Part shown: piece by piece, positions 11,157-22,373 of the stretch
Position numbering within the stretch: the first letter of the stretch is position 1
Layout: every line of letters begins with the position of its first letter
Source: Ryuthela nishihirai
Lineage: Eukaryota; Arthropoda; Arachnida; Araneae; Heptathelidae
Assembly: GCA_038380435.1 (NCBI GenBank)
Contig: JAWZYU010000059.1
Coordinates: 682,001 to 746,000 of the forward strand
DNA length: 64,000 bases
Direction of reading: 5' to 3'
Position numbers and translations under genes: made by a program
The notes under the pieces: model-generated
What the model saw: only the letters and a program-made list of their open reading frames with translations
What the model was told of the DNA's origin: nothing
Databases searched by the model: none

Positions 11157-11541
11157 GGGGCGGGGGTTGCTCAGTCGGTAGCGCGCCAGGCTCGAAATCT
11201 GTAGTTCCCAGGTTCGAGTCCCAGCTGGGTCAGCGTTGAGATTTATCTCCGCAAAATTCCCCGCCCTGCCCACGGTCAGTAGGGGACACCGATGGGCTTG
11301 GAAAGGCCGCCGTCCATCGGATGGGACGTTAAGCCGTGGTCCCGTGTGCGGGAGAGCCATATCCTATGCACTTTAAAGAACACGCTGGATGGCCTTGACG
11401 GGAGGCTATCATCTGCCTCCCAACAGCTGTTCCAGTGGGTCCCCTCACCCAACCTTCTCTGAGCCTTCGGGGTCCTTGTGACCTGGACATTTAGCCCATG
11501 GTGTGCAAAAAAGTGCCGCTCAGGGGTAAACAACCCAACCC
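11157..11541 (+). mobile_element. SINE-A, full length, nested in SINE-B tail
   Basis: Complete tRNA-derived SINE with A box TTGCTCAGTCGGTAG and B box GGTTCGAGTCC. It is flanked by the 13-bp duplication tatatatttatta at 11144-11156 and 11542-11554. The target site is the AT-rich tail of the preceding SINE-B, which gives the order of insertion. Confidence 0.92.
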
Positions 11542-11874
11542 TATATATTTATTATATATTTAACTAGAAGAAAAATATATCGCCTCTAACGAATAGGGAG
11601 GTTTAGCCAGATTTTGAAAGATAGTGTGTTTTTCCTTGTATCTTCCTCTAACCATGGAAATATGAGCTAATGTTTGATGGGTAAAAGGCAAATTATAATA
11701 TTCTCTTAGGCCCTGTAAAACATGAAAAAAAAATTCTGAAAACGAATTAAACAGTTTGTTTTAGTTTTTAGAACGCTCTTTAATAAAATGATATATATTT
11801 AGGCTAAAATTTGTATATGGCTAATCGTTTTGTAAGAAATCTACCAGCGTCAAGAATGAGGATTTTATACTGTA

Positions 11875-12088
11875 CAGTCGCTCAAAAAAGTATCCGAACG
11901 CTATGGTTGATTTCAGAATTTAGAAAAAATATCTGGCAACGATTTTTTTAGAAATTAGTGATCTGGTACCCTTTGTGTCACGTGACACGAAGGGTTCCAG
12001 ATCACTAACTTCTAAAAAAATCGTTGCCAGATATTTTTTCTGAATTCTGAAATCAACCATAGCGTTCGGATACTTTTTTGAGCGACTG
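11875..12088. mobile_element. Palindromic MITE, 214 bp
   Basis: Almost the whole element is one inverted repeat. CAGTCGCTCAAAAAAGT at the left matches the reversed right end, and the symmetry continues inward to the centre GTGTCACGTGACAC at 11975-11988 with very few differences. TA flanks both ends (11873-11874 and 12089-12090), as for Tc1/mariner-type insertions. It has no coding capacity and would need a transposase from another element. Confidence 0.9.
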
Positions 12089-13842
12089 TACATTCAAGTA
12101 AAAAAATTGCACGTATCTCCCAATTTACCTTAATTCTGCGTTAATTCTATCTCATATAAGCATTCATATACAAACTCTTCCTCAAAACCCTTCTTCATTA
12201 ACTATTTTCAGTTAAGATTTAAAAAATATCGAAATTATTTGTCTAATCATCATATTATTATGAATTAGACGTCATTAGTTACAAAAATTGGCAGTTTCTT
12301 CGTGGTTCTGCGGCTACTTGAGCGATTCGTTCTGAATTTCGTGGGATGGTCCCGCTTAGTTCTCACCCTCTTGGTGTGACAGATGAGGATTCCCATCTTC
12401 CGTGGGTCGGGAGTGATTTTTCGAAAGGCATCCGATATTTAAAGAGCGCCTTCGTCGCCTTTCCTTCTGAATGCAATTATCGAACGACGTATGAAAAGAA
12501 GTTAGTCGATATAAATGAAAGATCTCAATCAAATGTACCTGAGTTTGCATTTTCAGCAACATTAGTTCGGATGTAATCGTATTTACTTCGCTACAGACTC
12601 TAAAAATATGTTAATCGTAGGTAATAAATTTCGACTTTGGGAAAGCATCTCCTTAGAGAATATGCTATAACGATCTTGAATATGGCACTGATTCAGTTAC
12701 TGCCCTGATTTCTATTCTAACCACACTTCTTATGTCATACCAGACCTGGTCAGTACAATAACAGAACGATTGATATTTTTATAACAAATTTCAATTCTTA
12801 TAATTCGACTGGTGGCTCTTAATTTTTTTAATCTGCTAAACAATTTTAAAATATTCTTAAAATTTTAAATACAATTCATTTATTATTATGTAGGCTTAAA
12901 AATAAATGGAATTCAATGAAATATTACCGAAATTCAATTGCTTAATTTTTTATACATATTTCCTTCCTCGCCAATGAGAGAGCTAATGAGTTCTCCAGGT
13001 GGCCTTTGGTAAACCGGGTATGTTTATAACTGTATTTTACCCCTATTCATTTTTACCAGGTTCTCTTCTTTTAATTAAATTTGTATTTGTAATTTTAGAC
13101 TTATTGATCGAAGTTTCACCCTACATAGCAACAGAAAATGTCGAATACCTCTGTTTAAACTACTGGTTTTGTTTGAAATTATAATACACAAATATACTCT
13201 TTGTGTTGCAATGTTCCGAAATATTTGTAACCTATTTTGGATATAGTGTTATTTGCTTTGCCACAGAATTTAAATAGAACAACACTATTTTATGAAAAGT
13301 GTTAATTAATGGATAAAAACATGTGCTTTCGACGCACTACCACATAAAATGAAACTTTCAAGGGTAAATTAGTGGAACATGAATGAATAAATGAAAACTA
13401 TTACATGAAGTCACAGTGATGATACAATCGTACATTCAGTAGGGAATGTAGGAAAGTATCATTCATGCAATTTCAAATATTATCTAGTTTTCTTTTAACC
13501 TTAGATATATCGTTAAGATATATCTGTAATGTACCATTTGTAAACGATAATATTAGGTATTTTGGATTGAACGAAAGGCATTCTCTTATATTAAATTAAT
13601 TTATAAATTTTGTGGTAGTTCAGGATAATAACTTTGATATTTTAATTTTCTTCTACCCTAAAAGTTTAAAAGTTAAAAGTTACTTCTATCATCATTGGTT
13701 GATTTTTGAGTTTACCTATATGTGTTTCAAAACTGTTCTTCTAAGATGTTGACCACTAGCAAGAAGCAACGTACCAAATGAAAGCCAGTTACGCCGGAGA
13801 ATCGAACATTTTGAAAAATTGTCTAATTTAAATTATCCATTT
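12089..13842. other. No recognisable feature
   Basis: AT-rich DNA. Two overlapping open frames near 12346-12576 on opposite strands show no family motif. I can support no gene. Confidence 0.4.
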
Positions 13843-14033
13843 AAATAATAAATAAATATCCCCTCAATCAGCTGCTTGTCATAGAGTTATGTCAGGAGGA
13901 TTGTCAGTTTGTGAGGTCTGTGGGGATGGTGGGTCCTCAGCAGAAAGAAAACACGAACAACCACGCCTTACTCGGGTCTCGAACCCAGATACCTCAGATC
14001 AGTAGCAAAGCACGTTAACCAATCGGCCACGAG
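13843..14033 (-). mobile_element. SINE-B copy
   Basis: Minus-strand copy. The head runs from 14033 (GTGGCCGATTGGTTAACGTG, B box GGGTTCGAGACC). The body contains GACAAGCAGCTGATTGAGGG and the tail is ATTTATTTATT. Confidence 0.85.
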
Positions 14034-14039
14034 ATGGGC

Positions 14040-15254
14040 TCCTGGAAAACAAGGAAAGAAGTGTGAATATCGTTTTGTCACAATATTTTAGAAACGGGAG
14101 AGTCGAGACTAACGATTGCCACATCATGGAAAGTGCCTTTCGATTCTTCCTTCCTAATAGAGATGAGTTCCGGATTGGCTTTGCCGGGCTCAAAAGAGCA
14201 CCTGTCTGAGATCACTTTTGGATGGTGGAACATATCGCCTTGTGATCCGATTCAGGCCTTCTGCCATCTGGCCGTCTGCTAGCCAAATGATGGTCTATGC
14301 ACTCCACCAATTCTCTGGACCTCAGCCAATCGGACCTCTCCTGGGAAGCAATATATTCTTGCTTTGTCAGGGGAGCCTCGGATTTAAGTCTATATGATAT
14401 CATAAGGTCTTTTAATCGTTCCAAGTCTGTCGCTTTGCGCCTATCTATATAACGATTCCACAAATCACGGATATGTTCCCCAAACTGACCCCAAGTATCA
14501 GACTGCAATTTTCTGGCCCTATCAAGCCTTTGCTTATGCTCAATAGCCGACACCTTGCATCTCTCCAGTACATAGGTCTTGAGCCGATCATAATGCTCAG
14601 CATCATGTAAGGGTAAGCTAATCAGAAATCTGCCAAATTTTTCCCAGGACATAGGTAGAATACTGCACCACGAAGATCACGTGGTGCCCACTGCGCTCTA
14701 AATGGTGCCTGATTAGTTTTAAAAAATGGCATTTCGTAGAGGCTCTCAGGCGGATTGCCAATAACCGGCAAGAGAAGCGACGACCACCTAGACAACTCTT
14801 CTCCGAGATTCCAAACGGTATCAGGTCCGTTCAGAAAGAACCCAGGTGGCAGTTTCTGTCGTACAGCTCACCATGCGATACTCCCGCCTCTGCTGCATCC
14901 GCATTTTTCGAAATTCGAATTCACGAATTTCACTCCTCTCCTCAGCTTCACGAATTTCACGCTGTTAATCAGCTTCAATTTCGCGCAAATGTCTCTTTTC
15001 CTCCGCCTCAATTTCGCGCACCCGCACTTTCATGCATATTGTCTCCAAATTGTCGAAGAGTTCGAATCGCGCTGCTCTTTCAGAGCATACGGTCGTTCCA
15101 CTCTTGGGCGATGCCTATCTTCGGCTTCCCGTACTCTCTCTACTCCAGAAACTACCTCCATGTCTCCTGCGTGGAGCGTTTGTAGTGAACTGTCTGCACT
15201 ATGATCCGAAGGACTACCGTTTTTCGCACTTAGTCGTGTATTGTAGTGGAACAT
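14040..15254 (-). pseudogene. gag: Ty3/gypsy-like retrotransposon gag, broken and truncated
   Basis: Minus-strand remnant of a retrotransposon capsid gene. It starts near 15254 with YNTRLSAKNGSPSDHSADSS, a serine-rich start followed by a charged segment (VERVREAEDRHRPRVERPYA). The frame then shifts. It reopens at 14652-14212 with a capsid-like domain: GRFLISLP, YDRLKTYVLERC, WGQFGEHIRDLWNRYID, LERLKDLMISYRL. The spacing resembles the SCAN/Gag capsid fold of Ty3/gypsy elements. No zinc knuckle, protease or polymerase is visible before the sequence stops at the SINE-B near 14035. The 5' LTR lies upstream. Confidence 0.72.
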
Positions 15255-15391
15255 GATGCACTAACACAGTAGCACACAAGAACAAATTCACAGCAATTGG
15301 AACTCACCAAACCAATGTTCTCGTAGAGACTTCTCAAACGACGACACACACAAAAAATAAATCACACCACCCTTCATGTACCTTGCTCAAA

Positions 15392-15412
15392 GACCATCTC
15401 TGCTGACACCAA
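15392..15412 (-). other. Putative primer-binding site
   Basis: Directly inside the LTR, the minus strand reads TTGGTGTCAGCAGAGATGG. Such a TGG-starting sequence after the 5' LTR is where a tRNA primer would anneal. I cannot assign the tRNA by eye. Confidence 0.4.
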
Positions 15413-15966
15413 TCAGTCACAAGATGTTTTCGTGGAGATCTAAATTAGTTGAACAGGCGTGTGGGTTCCCAGCGTTATTTTAAATGCTACCTAATGCAAC
15501 GTATACATCAGGAATATGGCGAGCTGGGTATCGCATGGATCGACAGACAACGTACCAATATGTACAACACATTTATTGTTCACAATATAAATATATTAAT
15601 AAAACTATTTGCACCGACCATATACTAGGGCGTTGAACTGCCTTCATGTCTGTTCGGCCACATTTGTGTGGCCGAACAATGGCCCTGGATGGATATTTTT
15701 CAGCAGCTGACTATACCGCGACAGAGCCTGCTTCTCTGTCCTTCGCAGTTCGCGCTTGTCGACGAATATCAAGGAGCCGAAGTCTCGCCCCTTCTCTCCA
15801 GCATGCAGTCACCTGGGTTCCTTTGTCCACACAGGGCCCAAAAGTGCTGGTCATCGTACCTGGCAAGGGAGCAGATTAATGACCTCTGTTGACTACCACA
15901 TCCGGCAGCAAGACACTTTCGTTTTTCCTGGTGCTTCGAAGAGGTAACGGTCATCTGTCCGTTACA
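15413..15966 (-). mobile_element. 5' LTR of gypsy-like retrotransposon
   Basis: On the minus strand it starts TGTAACGGACAGATG at 15966. It carries AATAAA (polyadenylation-signal-like) near 15580 and ends near 15413, before the primer-binding-like sequence. A perfect 12-bp hairpin (TGTTCGGCCACA, 4-nt loop) lies at 15651-15678. Its left neighbour on the minus strand is a mariner relic, so it probably inserted into that element. The inner boundary is approximate and no second LTR is present. Confidence 0.65.
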
Positions 15967-16640
15967 AAACATTTTGGAAGGTTCTTCTTTAACTCTTGAA
16001 AAAGGCTTTCAAGCAAGTACGTTTTAAATATTTGGAAACAACCAAAAATCCCATGGTGTAAGATCTGGTGAATATGCAGGATGGGGGATATATTATATAT
16101 AAACAATATACAATATCGGTATAGTATTTTCTATTGATAGTCAGTTTTTTTCTAGCTAAAATTTGTGAGGATGTCTGTTAACTGTTTGGATTAACTAGGT
16201 TTAAATTAATATCCAAAATTACCTGTTCCTTGGCTTTACTGAAACCCCTGAATGAAATAAATTATTATTATTATATCTCCTTGCACGAGTTGACTCTCGC
16301 CCTGTTCTGATGTTCTGTCAGTTTGTGTGGTACCCAATTGTCACAGATCTTTCGTAACTTTGAGTGATGATGAATAATTCTTTGAACACTGCCAATCGAT
16401 ACACTGACATCTAAACTTATAAATGGACAGTGATGTGGGGATTTTCTTAATGAGTTCACGAACTTTCTCTCCTTCACGGTCTCCTTCGGTCTTTCTGAAC
16501 GAGGTAGATTTTGAACCTGTGTTGTCATGCTCTGAATTTGCGCATCCATCCATATATTTGTAATAAATCGGCATGAATCGTTGTCGCGTCGTCCCCAAGC
16601 TGCATCCATGTGAAAAGTTAAAATATTTATCCATGTTTAG
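15967..16640 (-). pseudogene. mariner-like transposase remnants
   Basis: Two minus-strand pieces. 16609-16271 reads DAAWGRRDNDSCR, then an N-terminal segment and SIGSVQRIIHHHSKLRKIC, then WVPHKLTEHQNRARVN. These resemble the second helix-turn-helix and linker of mariner transposases; an overlapping frame (IKKIPTSLSIYKF) shows a frameshift. Near 16090-15967 the frame HPAYSPDLTPWDFWLFPN matches the third catalytic motif of the DDD type. The middle, with the first two catalytic aspartates, is missing. Inactive. Confidence 0.75.
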
Positions 16641-16675
16641 CAGGAGACATAGGAATATTACTTTGAAACTGATTC

Positions 16676-17470
16676 CACTGCATTATTTCACTGGAGCTGG
16701 TTACTCTTCTTATTGCTATGGATCCGATTCTTTCACGTTATTATACTGGATCCGATTCCTGCATATTATTACATTTGAGGCAATTGCTCCATTTATTATA
16801 CTGCAACAGATCCACCACATTGCTACACTCCAGCCGATTCCTTCACATTGTTACGTTGCAGTCGATTTCTCCATATTGCTGCAGTGGAATCGATTTCTCC
16901 ACATTACTATACTGGAGACGATTCCTACACATTGCTACACGTCAATAGATTCCGATATGTTATTACAATCAAGCCTATTCCTTCACATTATTACATTGGA
17001 GACGATTCCTCCACATTGCAACATTGGAGCCTATTCCTACACAATGTTACACTACAGGCGATTACTGCACATTATTAAATGGAGTCGATTCCTCCACGTT
17101 ATTATACTGGAGCTGATTCCTGCAAGGTGTTTCACTGAAACCGGTTCCTGCGCTTATTTCTCTGGATCCAATTCCTTCATGTTATTATATTAGAGCCGAT
17201 TGCTCCAATTATTATACTGCAACCGATTCCACCACATTCCTACACTGCAGCCTATTCCTTCAGATTATTAAACTGGAGATGATTTTTTCACATTATTACA
17301 GTGGAACTGATTCCTCCACATTGCTACACTGCAGCTGATTCCTCCACATTGCTATGCTACAGCTGATTCTTCCACATTGCAACACTGCAGCTGATTCCTC
17401 CATATTGCTACACTGCAGCTGATTCCTCCATATTGCTACACTGCGGCTGATTCCTCCAAATTATTAACTC
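16676..17470. repeat. 28-bp minisatellite
   Basis: About 28 units of a 28-bp motif close to AGCTGATTCCTCCACATTGC+TACACTGC. Units are diverged at the left and more uniform near 17300-17450. Because 28 is not a multiple of three and the unit lacks stops in the plus direction, a 206-codon open frame (16573-17193) runs through it. That frame is an artefact of the repeat and not a gene. Confidence 0.9.
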
Positions 17471-17682
17471 TGCGAGTAGCCTAAATCATGAGAATTAGGA
17501 TAGGAGTCAACTTTCTGAATATGAGTCAATTTTTCTAAGAACAGCTTAATCACTTCTGAGAGAGCTGTTCTTAGAACCCAGATTATGTTTTTTTCTTTTG
17601 CTTTTCGAACATGGCTGTTTTGTAAGCTTATTTGTTTACGCATCAACAGGGAATGTAGAAAAAATATGAGTAAATAGCCGTT
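17471..17682. other. No recognisable feature
   Basis: Short stretch between the minisatellite and a SINE-B. It contains a local inverted repeat (TCTAAGAACAGCT / AGCTGTTCTTAGA near 17535-17575). Nothing else is recognised. Confidence 0.4.
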
Positions 17683-17835
17683 CAAGTAGCTGCTTGCCAC
17701 AGAGGTCTGACAGGAGCCTATTATTTAATATGCCAAAAAGAAGATTTGTGAAAAAGGCGAGATCTCAGCGGAAAGATAACACAACTATCCACGCCTTAAC
17801 CCGGGGATCTAACCCAGGTCCCTTTGATTGGTATC
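17683..17835 (-). mobile_element. SINE-B copy, decayed
   Basis: Minus-strand copy with body CAGACCTCTGTGGCAAGCAG and a degraded B box near 17805-17820 (GGGTTAGATCCC). The head beyond it is lost. Confidence 0.75.
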
Positions 17836-18043
17836 CAAGGGAAAATGTATTATTCTTGTTCTTGCTCTTTCATTTGATGCAAAAAAGCCACATTTCTTCG
17901 AAAAGGAATATTCTGATTTTAATTAAAATACTTTTTTGGCATCCTCACTAATTCTATCGTAAGCATTGTTCTCTTTATGTCAAATTACTGATTAAAGTTG
18001 AGGTTGCATCGTTTAATTTTTGTCAGGAGTTAGCAGCTTATCT

Positions 18044-18262
18044 ACAGGTTAAGCCGTGGTACACTGTGTCTAGAAAACCCATACCCTGTGCACCTTAAAG
18101 AACACATTGAATGGCCTTCACAAGACGCTACCATTTGTCTGCTAAACACTCTCCATTGGGTCCCTTTCCTAACCTTCTCTGAGTCCTCAAGGTCTTTGTG
18201 ACCCATCTATTTAACCCATTGTGCTAAACAATGTGACGCTCAGAGGTAAAAAAAAACAACAA
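18044..18262 (+). mobile_element. SINE-A, 5'-truncated and old
   Basis: Starts at the GTTAAGCCGTGGT block, runs through CCTTAAAGAACACATTGAAT and TTCTCTGAGTCC, and ends GACGCTCAGAGGTAAAA. The tRNA-like head is absent. It is more diverged than other SINE-A copies here. Confidence 0.8.
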
Positions 18263-19686
18263 AGCATTATGTTCCTAAATTATGAATACTAATCTAATGC
18301 ATAAATTTATGCTTATGACGCAACAGATATTTTTATCAGTTAGTTTACAGTTAAAGAATATTAACTAAACTCTCAATAGAGGAGTGATGCACAGGGTGTA
18401 ACCAGTATATAGTTTCACTCATTTGTTTACTGTAGACAATTTACTAGCAAAAATTACCACTGTAAAAATTATTTTAATAGAAATTTGACTTCGCCTTTCA
18501 TGTTATTTATTTCTGCTTATATAACAAAATTTAATAAAATTCGAATTTCGGTTCTTTATTTGTGTCCTACCCAGGCAAGTATATTCGTATTTCTAGAGGA
18601 CATTAGAACAGAATTTATTTCGCCATTATTATTTTAATGCAAAAGTTTTAATAATCAATTGACGCGTTTTTAACTGGAACTTAATATGTTTTCAACTATT
18701 AGGTGTTACAAGTACGTATCTTAAGGATACAATAATCATGAATTTAGTTGGGAAGTACAAAAATTTAATCGTTCCTGAGGAATAAGGGATGTTCGGTTTC
18801 AAAGGGAGCAAAGTTTTTATTTTCCGTCTTTAGCACCCTCTAACAGTGACAACTGAAACGAGTGGATGATTGTGTAAATGCAAAGAGTAATATTTCGTTA
18901 ATACCTGTAAAACAGAAATATAATTTTTCATTAATATGTTTAAAAAGTTGCAGTTACCACCCCCTGTGACCAAAGGATAAAACACTTTTGGCAATGTAAA
19001 TATTTTCTCCCTCATAGTTCACGACCAAAATTTTAAATTTGTTTCTTAAAAAACCGTTTGCAATAGCTGTTATAAATGCTAAAAAGGTAGGAATTTTCTA
19101 TCTTTTCCTACCGTTAGAAAGACCTTTAAGGATACTGGAAGTTTCAGAAACTGACAATAGTCCTATTTCTTCAATATCTATCCAATCTAAAACAAATTCA
19201 TTTAATTTGAAGAACAAAAATTTGAATGTCAACAGCATTACAGACAGACGACAAAGCAAAAATGTTTACCAAAAAAACAATTAAAAGTGTAAAGATTATA
19301 ATAATTAAGCGGAGAAAGTGGCAATTAATTTGTTCATCCTTAATAACGTATTGAAAAAGGAGTCATCAGAAACAGCAACGAAATGAGTCAAAATCATCCA
19401 GAAATATGCCACTGAAACGCCTGGCAATTTATATGAGTCATTTGTTATGTACATTGTTACGATCGTAACTACAGATTAATCAGTTAGCATAGAGAGACTT
19501 CCAAATGCAAGTACTTTAAGCACAAATCGATACTAACGCTTTTGCCGAACAACAGCACAATTTCCCTCCAAATGATTTAATATACAAATTTTATTTCAAA
19601 ATTTTACAGCTAGGCATTTTTAAAATATCAATGCTTAATTTTAGAATGATCTAAATTATTCTGTAATATTTTTATACAATCTTAAT
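18263..19686. other. No recognisable feature
   Basis: AT-rich DNA with short chance frames, such as 81 codons at 19039-19284. No motif is recognised. Confidence 0.4.
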
Positions 19687-19882
19687 AAAAAATAAATACT
19701 CCCTCAAACAGCTGCTTGCCATAGAGGTCTGTCAGGAGCCTGTCAGTTGATAGGCCATTGTAGAAGGTTTGATAGGATAGAGGGACCTCAGCAGAAAAAC
19801 GAAACAAACATCCATTCCTTACCCGGGACTCGAACCAGGTCCCTTAGATCAGTGGCTAAACGCACTAACCACTAACTACATT
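19687..19882 (-). mobile_element. SINE-B copy
   Basis: Minus-strand copy with head TTAGTGCGTTTAGCCAC, B box GGTTCGAGTCCC, body CAAACCTTCTACAATGGCC and GGCAAGCAGCTGTTTGAGGG, and an ATTT tail. Confidence 0.85.
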
Positions 19883-20650
19883 GCAAATTGCTGTAAAAAA
19901 GCAAATAATAAATACAGAACTTCAAAGTATGGCGTCCACATAGTTTGAAATTTAGTGCGGAAATGATAATTGCGGCCGTCTGATAAAGGTGTCGCTGCAA
20001 GCAATGGTATGGAATCATCCATCTGTTCCATCTAGATACTTTGCGGATGAGCACAAAAATAACAATTGCAGTCTAGAATACAGTAAAATGAATGCAATGG
20101 AGTAAGCGTTTATATACTTCCGGTTTTTTTGGGAATGTTAAAATTTGTAGAATGTGGAACATTATTTATAGCCATTGACAGTTCACGATTTACAGGCTTT
20201 CATTTGATATACAACTGTAGATCATTGATCACAAGTCTAGTGAAATATGATGAAACGATTCTTTTGTCAAATACACAGCTCACAAGTACATGGCAATAGA
20301 CAGATAAGAAAATAATTGCACTAGCCAACTTTGGTCGTTACTTCACAACTTTTTAACTACTGAAAAAATATATTTTTTTTTAAATAAAAATTCCGATTTA
20401 CTCGCTTATTGCTATTCAGATTTTCCCACCCAGAAAGAATGGATGGAGTGTTGTGAGAGTCATAACAGAAACAGATGATCAGATGGGGATGACATGATTT
20501 CGTTTACAGATCATTTCAATGAATTCAATGGGCACATCGAATATCTAGAGACGGTTGTAAGTGGTTGACTGAAGGTTGCTAGGGATCCCGATAATTTAAA
20601 GTATGATGCAGAAATGGTAGGGCTCTGAAAAGTTGCCCCTAGTAGTAATC
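19883..20650. other. No recognisable feature
   Basis: AT-rich DNA. No coding or repeat motif is recognised. Confidence 0.4.
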
Positions 20651-20652
20651 TA

Positions 20653-21225
20653 CAGGGTGATTCAAAACTTATCGTTCAAATTTCGTGGGGAGGTAGGGAA
20701 TACGTCAGGAAACCGATTTCACATAGGAAAGTATGTCCGCAAACGTCATCTACATGAACAAAATGGGCAAGTCAAGTGAACACAAGGAAACAGTACAGTT
20801 AAGTGGTAACGAATGGGACTTTTATTCCAACAAGGTAAAGTACAGGTTCACAGTAGGTTGCGATGATTGCGATGATGATTCGCGCAGATTGCGATGCACA
20901 CGTGCAAACATTTGATGCTGCGGTATTCTTCTGTTGGGGTATCGGTCTTCGTAAACTTGCCTTGCTCGGCGGCCGCTTTCGCCAGCTGCCCCATATGCGA
21001 GATGCATATCCGCTAGCTCTTGATGCGTAAAACGATTCATCTTATCACTAGTAGGTCAGCTCGTACACTGATGACAGCGGGAGTGGTCGGGCGAGCTGTA
21101 CACTGGTGGCGAGCTCTACATACGCATGCGTACATTTGCGGACATACTTTCCTATGTGAAATCGGTTTCCTGACGTATTCCCTACCTCCCCACGAAATTT
21201 GAACGATAAGTTTTGAATCACCCTG
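20653..21225 (-). mobile_element. 573-bp non-autonomous transposon with 91-bp TIRs
   Basis: The ends at 20653-20743 and 21135-21225 are identical inverted copies over 91 bp, starting CAGGGTGATTCAAAACTTAT. TA flanks both ends (20651-20652, 21226-21227), as in Tc1/mariner-type transposition. The interior keeps only the start of a transposase gene on the minus strand. Sequence identity of the ends indicates a young insertion. A related end (reversed: TACCGAGTGATCCAAAA) closes the mariner-like element near 40541. Confidence 0.88.
20822..21040 (-). CDS. Truncated transposase N-terminus (DUF4817-like DNA-binding domain)
   Basis: An intact 72-codon frame starting with ATG at 21040. Residues 3-54 read FTHQELADMHLAYGAAGESG, then RRARQVYEDRYPNRRIP, then MFARVHRNLRES. 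This resembles the helix-turn-helix domain at the start of insect and spider transposases annotated DUF4817. The catalytic part is deleted; the frame ends soon after in unrelated sequence. As it stands it could at most make a small DNA-binding protein. Whether it is expressed is unknown. Confidence 0.65.
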   Translation of the reverse strand: MNRFTHQELADMHLAYGAAGESGRRARQVYEDRYPNRRIPQHQMFARVHRNLRESSSQSSQPTVNLYFTLLE

Positions 21226-21227
21226 TA

Positions 21228-21798
21228 TATTGCATATCTCGATACAAATCCAACATTTGACTCCAAACATGTCCTTTAAAACACCTAATTTTTTTTACCG
21301 TGAACAGTGTTACATCTAAACAGAAGTGTAACCAGGAATTTGAAACGGGGGAGGTTTTCTTCTACCAGGCGACGATTAGTTGCAGAAATGTGAGCGACGC
21401 AGTTCAAATTCCCTTGCTGAAAAATGAAAATGAAGTTATTTTTTACAAGCATATTTGTAAAATTCTGAGAGAGGAAGTTTGAACTCCCGAAACTACCCCC
21501 GTACATACCCTCCTGCTAATGAGTAACTATATATTTTGCTCTTACACAATTGTTTTCGCGCTTCATATTTATATCTCACTTTTGTTGATTAATTGCCCTA
21601 TTGTGCTTGCTAACCAATCTTGTCTAATTTTAAAATAAATGATTCTTAGGAGTAGAAACAGTGATGTCTAGAAATTCATAGTGCTTAATATCGGTTAAAA
21701 TCTAGTAAGAAATTACATAACTATTTCCCTGTCTGGTGTAGTGATAGCACTATCTAGTGAAGTCGATATTTTACGTATTTTCAAAGCCAAGTGAAATG
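21228..21798. other. No recognisable feature
   Basis: Two opposed open frames near 21285-21506 show no recognised motif. Nothing else is supported. Confidence 0.4.
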
Positions 21799-21806
21799 CC
21801 CTAGTG

Positions 21807-22365
21807 CAGTGGTACTCATTTGGTGGTTCGCGACCACGGTCCAAGGGTTTCGCGCTAAAAAATTCTGTAATGGCGCCTTAAGCAATGGGAATTTTCCAAT
21901 TTTTCCAATTATGTTTCAAATATATTTTTCTCGCGACAACCAGCATGTGCATGTTTTGAAGCATTATAAGATTCTTTGTGCAGCGATTCGAAACTATCAC
22001 AAACGTCTGCAGAACAAACCTTTGTTCAAATGAAAAAGTCTAACGTCGAAATTGAGTTTATATATGATTATTATATTATGTTAAACATCTTCCAAGTTGT
22101 AACCTATTTCATTATAAATGTTATTGATAATTGAATATAATATATTCAACAATATTTGTGCAATAAAGAAATTTAATATGAAGGGTTGCAGATAAATTAA
22201 TTTATAATTAGAGTTTTTATATTTAGACTCCGAGCTATGGGTAGTAAAATTATATAATGTAAATTTTTAACTCCAGTATTTTTAGTCATTACTACCCTGG
22301 GAGATGGTAACTTTTTTTTTTTGGTTGAAAGGATTTCACGGAACAAAAAGCGTTGCGAACCACTG
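21807..22365. mobile_element. hAT-type MITE, 559 bp
   Basis: Left end CAGTGGTACTCATTTGGTGG and right end (reversed) CAGTGGTTCGCAACGC form short imperfect inverted repeats. They have the CAGTGGTnCTC / GGTTCGCGACC look of hAT elements. They are flanked by 8-bp duplications, ccctagtg (21799-21806) and ctctagtg (22366-22373), with one difference. Eight-bp duplications are the hAT hallmark. The AT-rich interior has no transposase. Confidence 0.82.
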
Positions 22366-22373
22366 CTCTAGTG

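Noticed and set aside
16573..17193. 206-codon open frame, the longest plus-strand frame in the first 40 kb other than transposon pieces
   Set aside because: It runs through the 28-bp minisatellite. All phases of the unit are open and the protein is a frame-rotating repeat.
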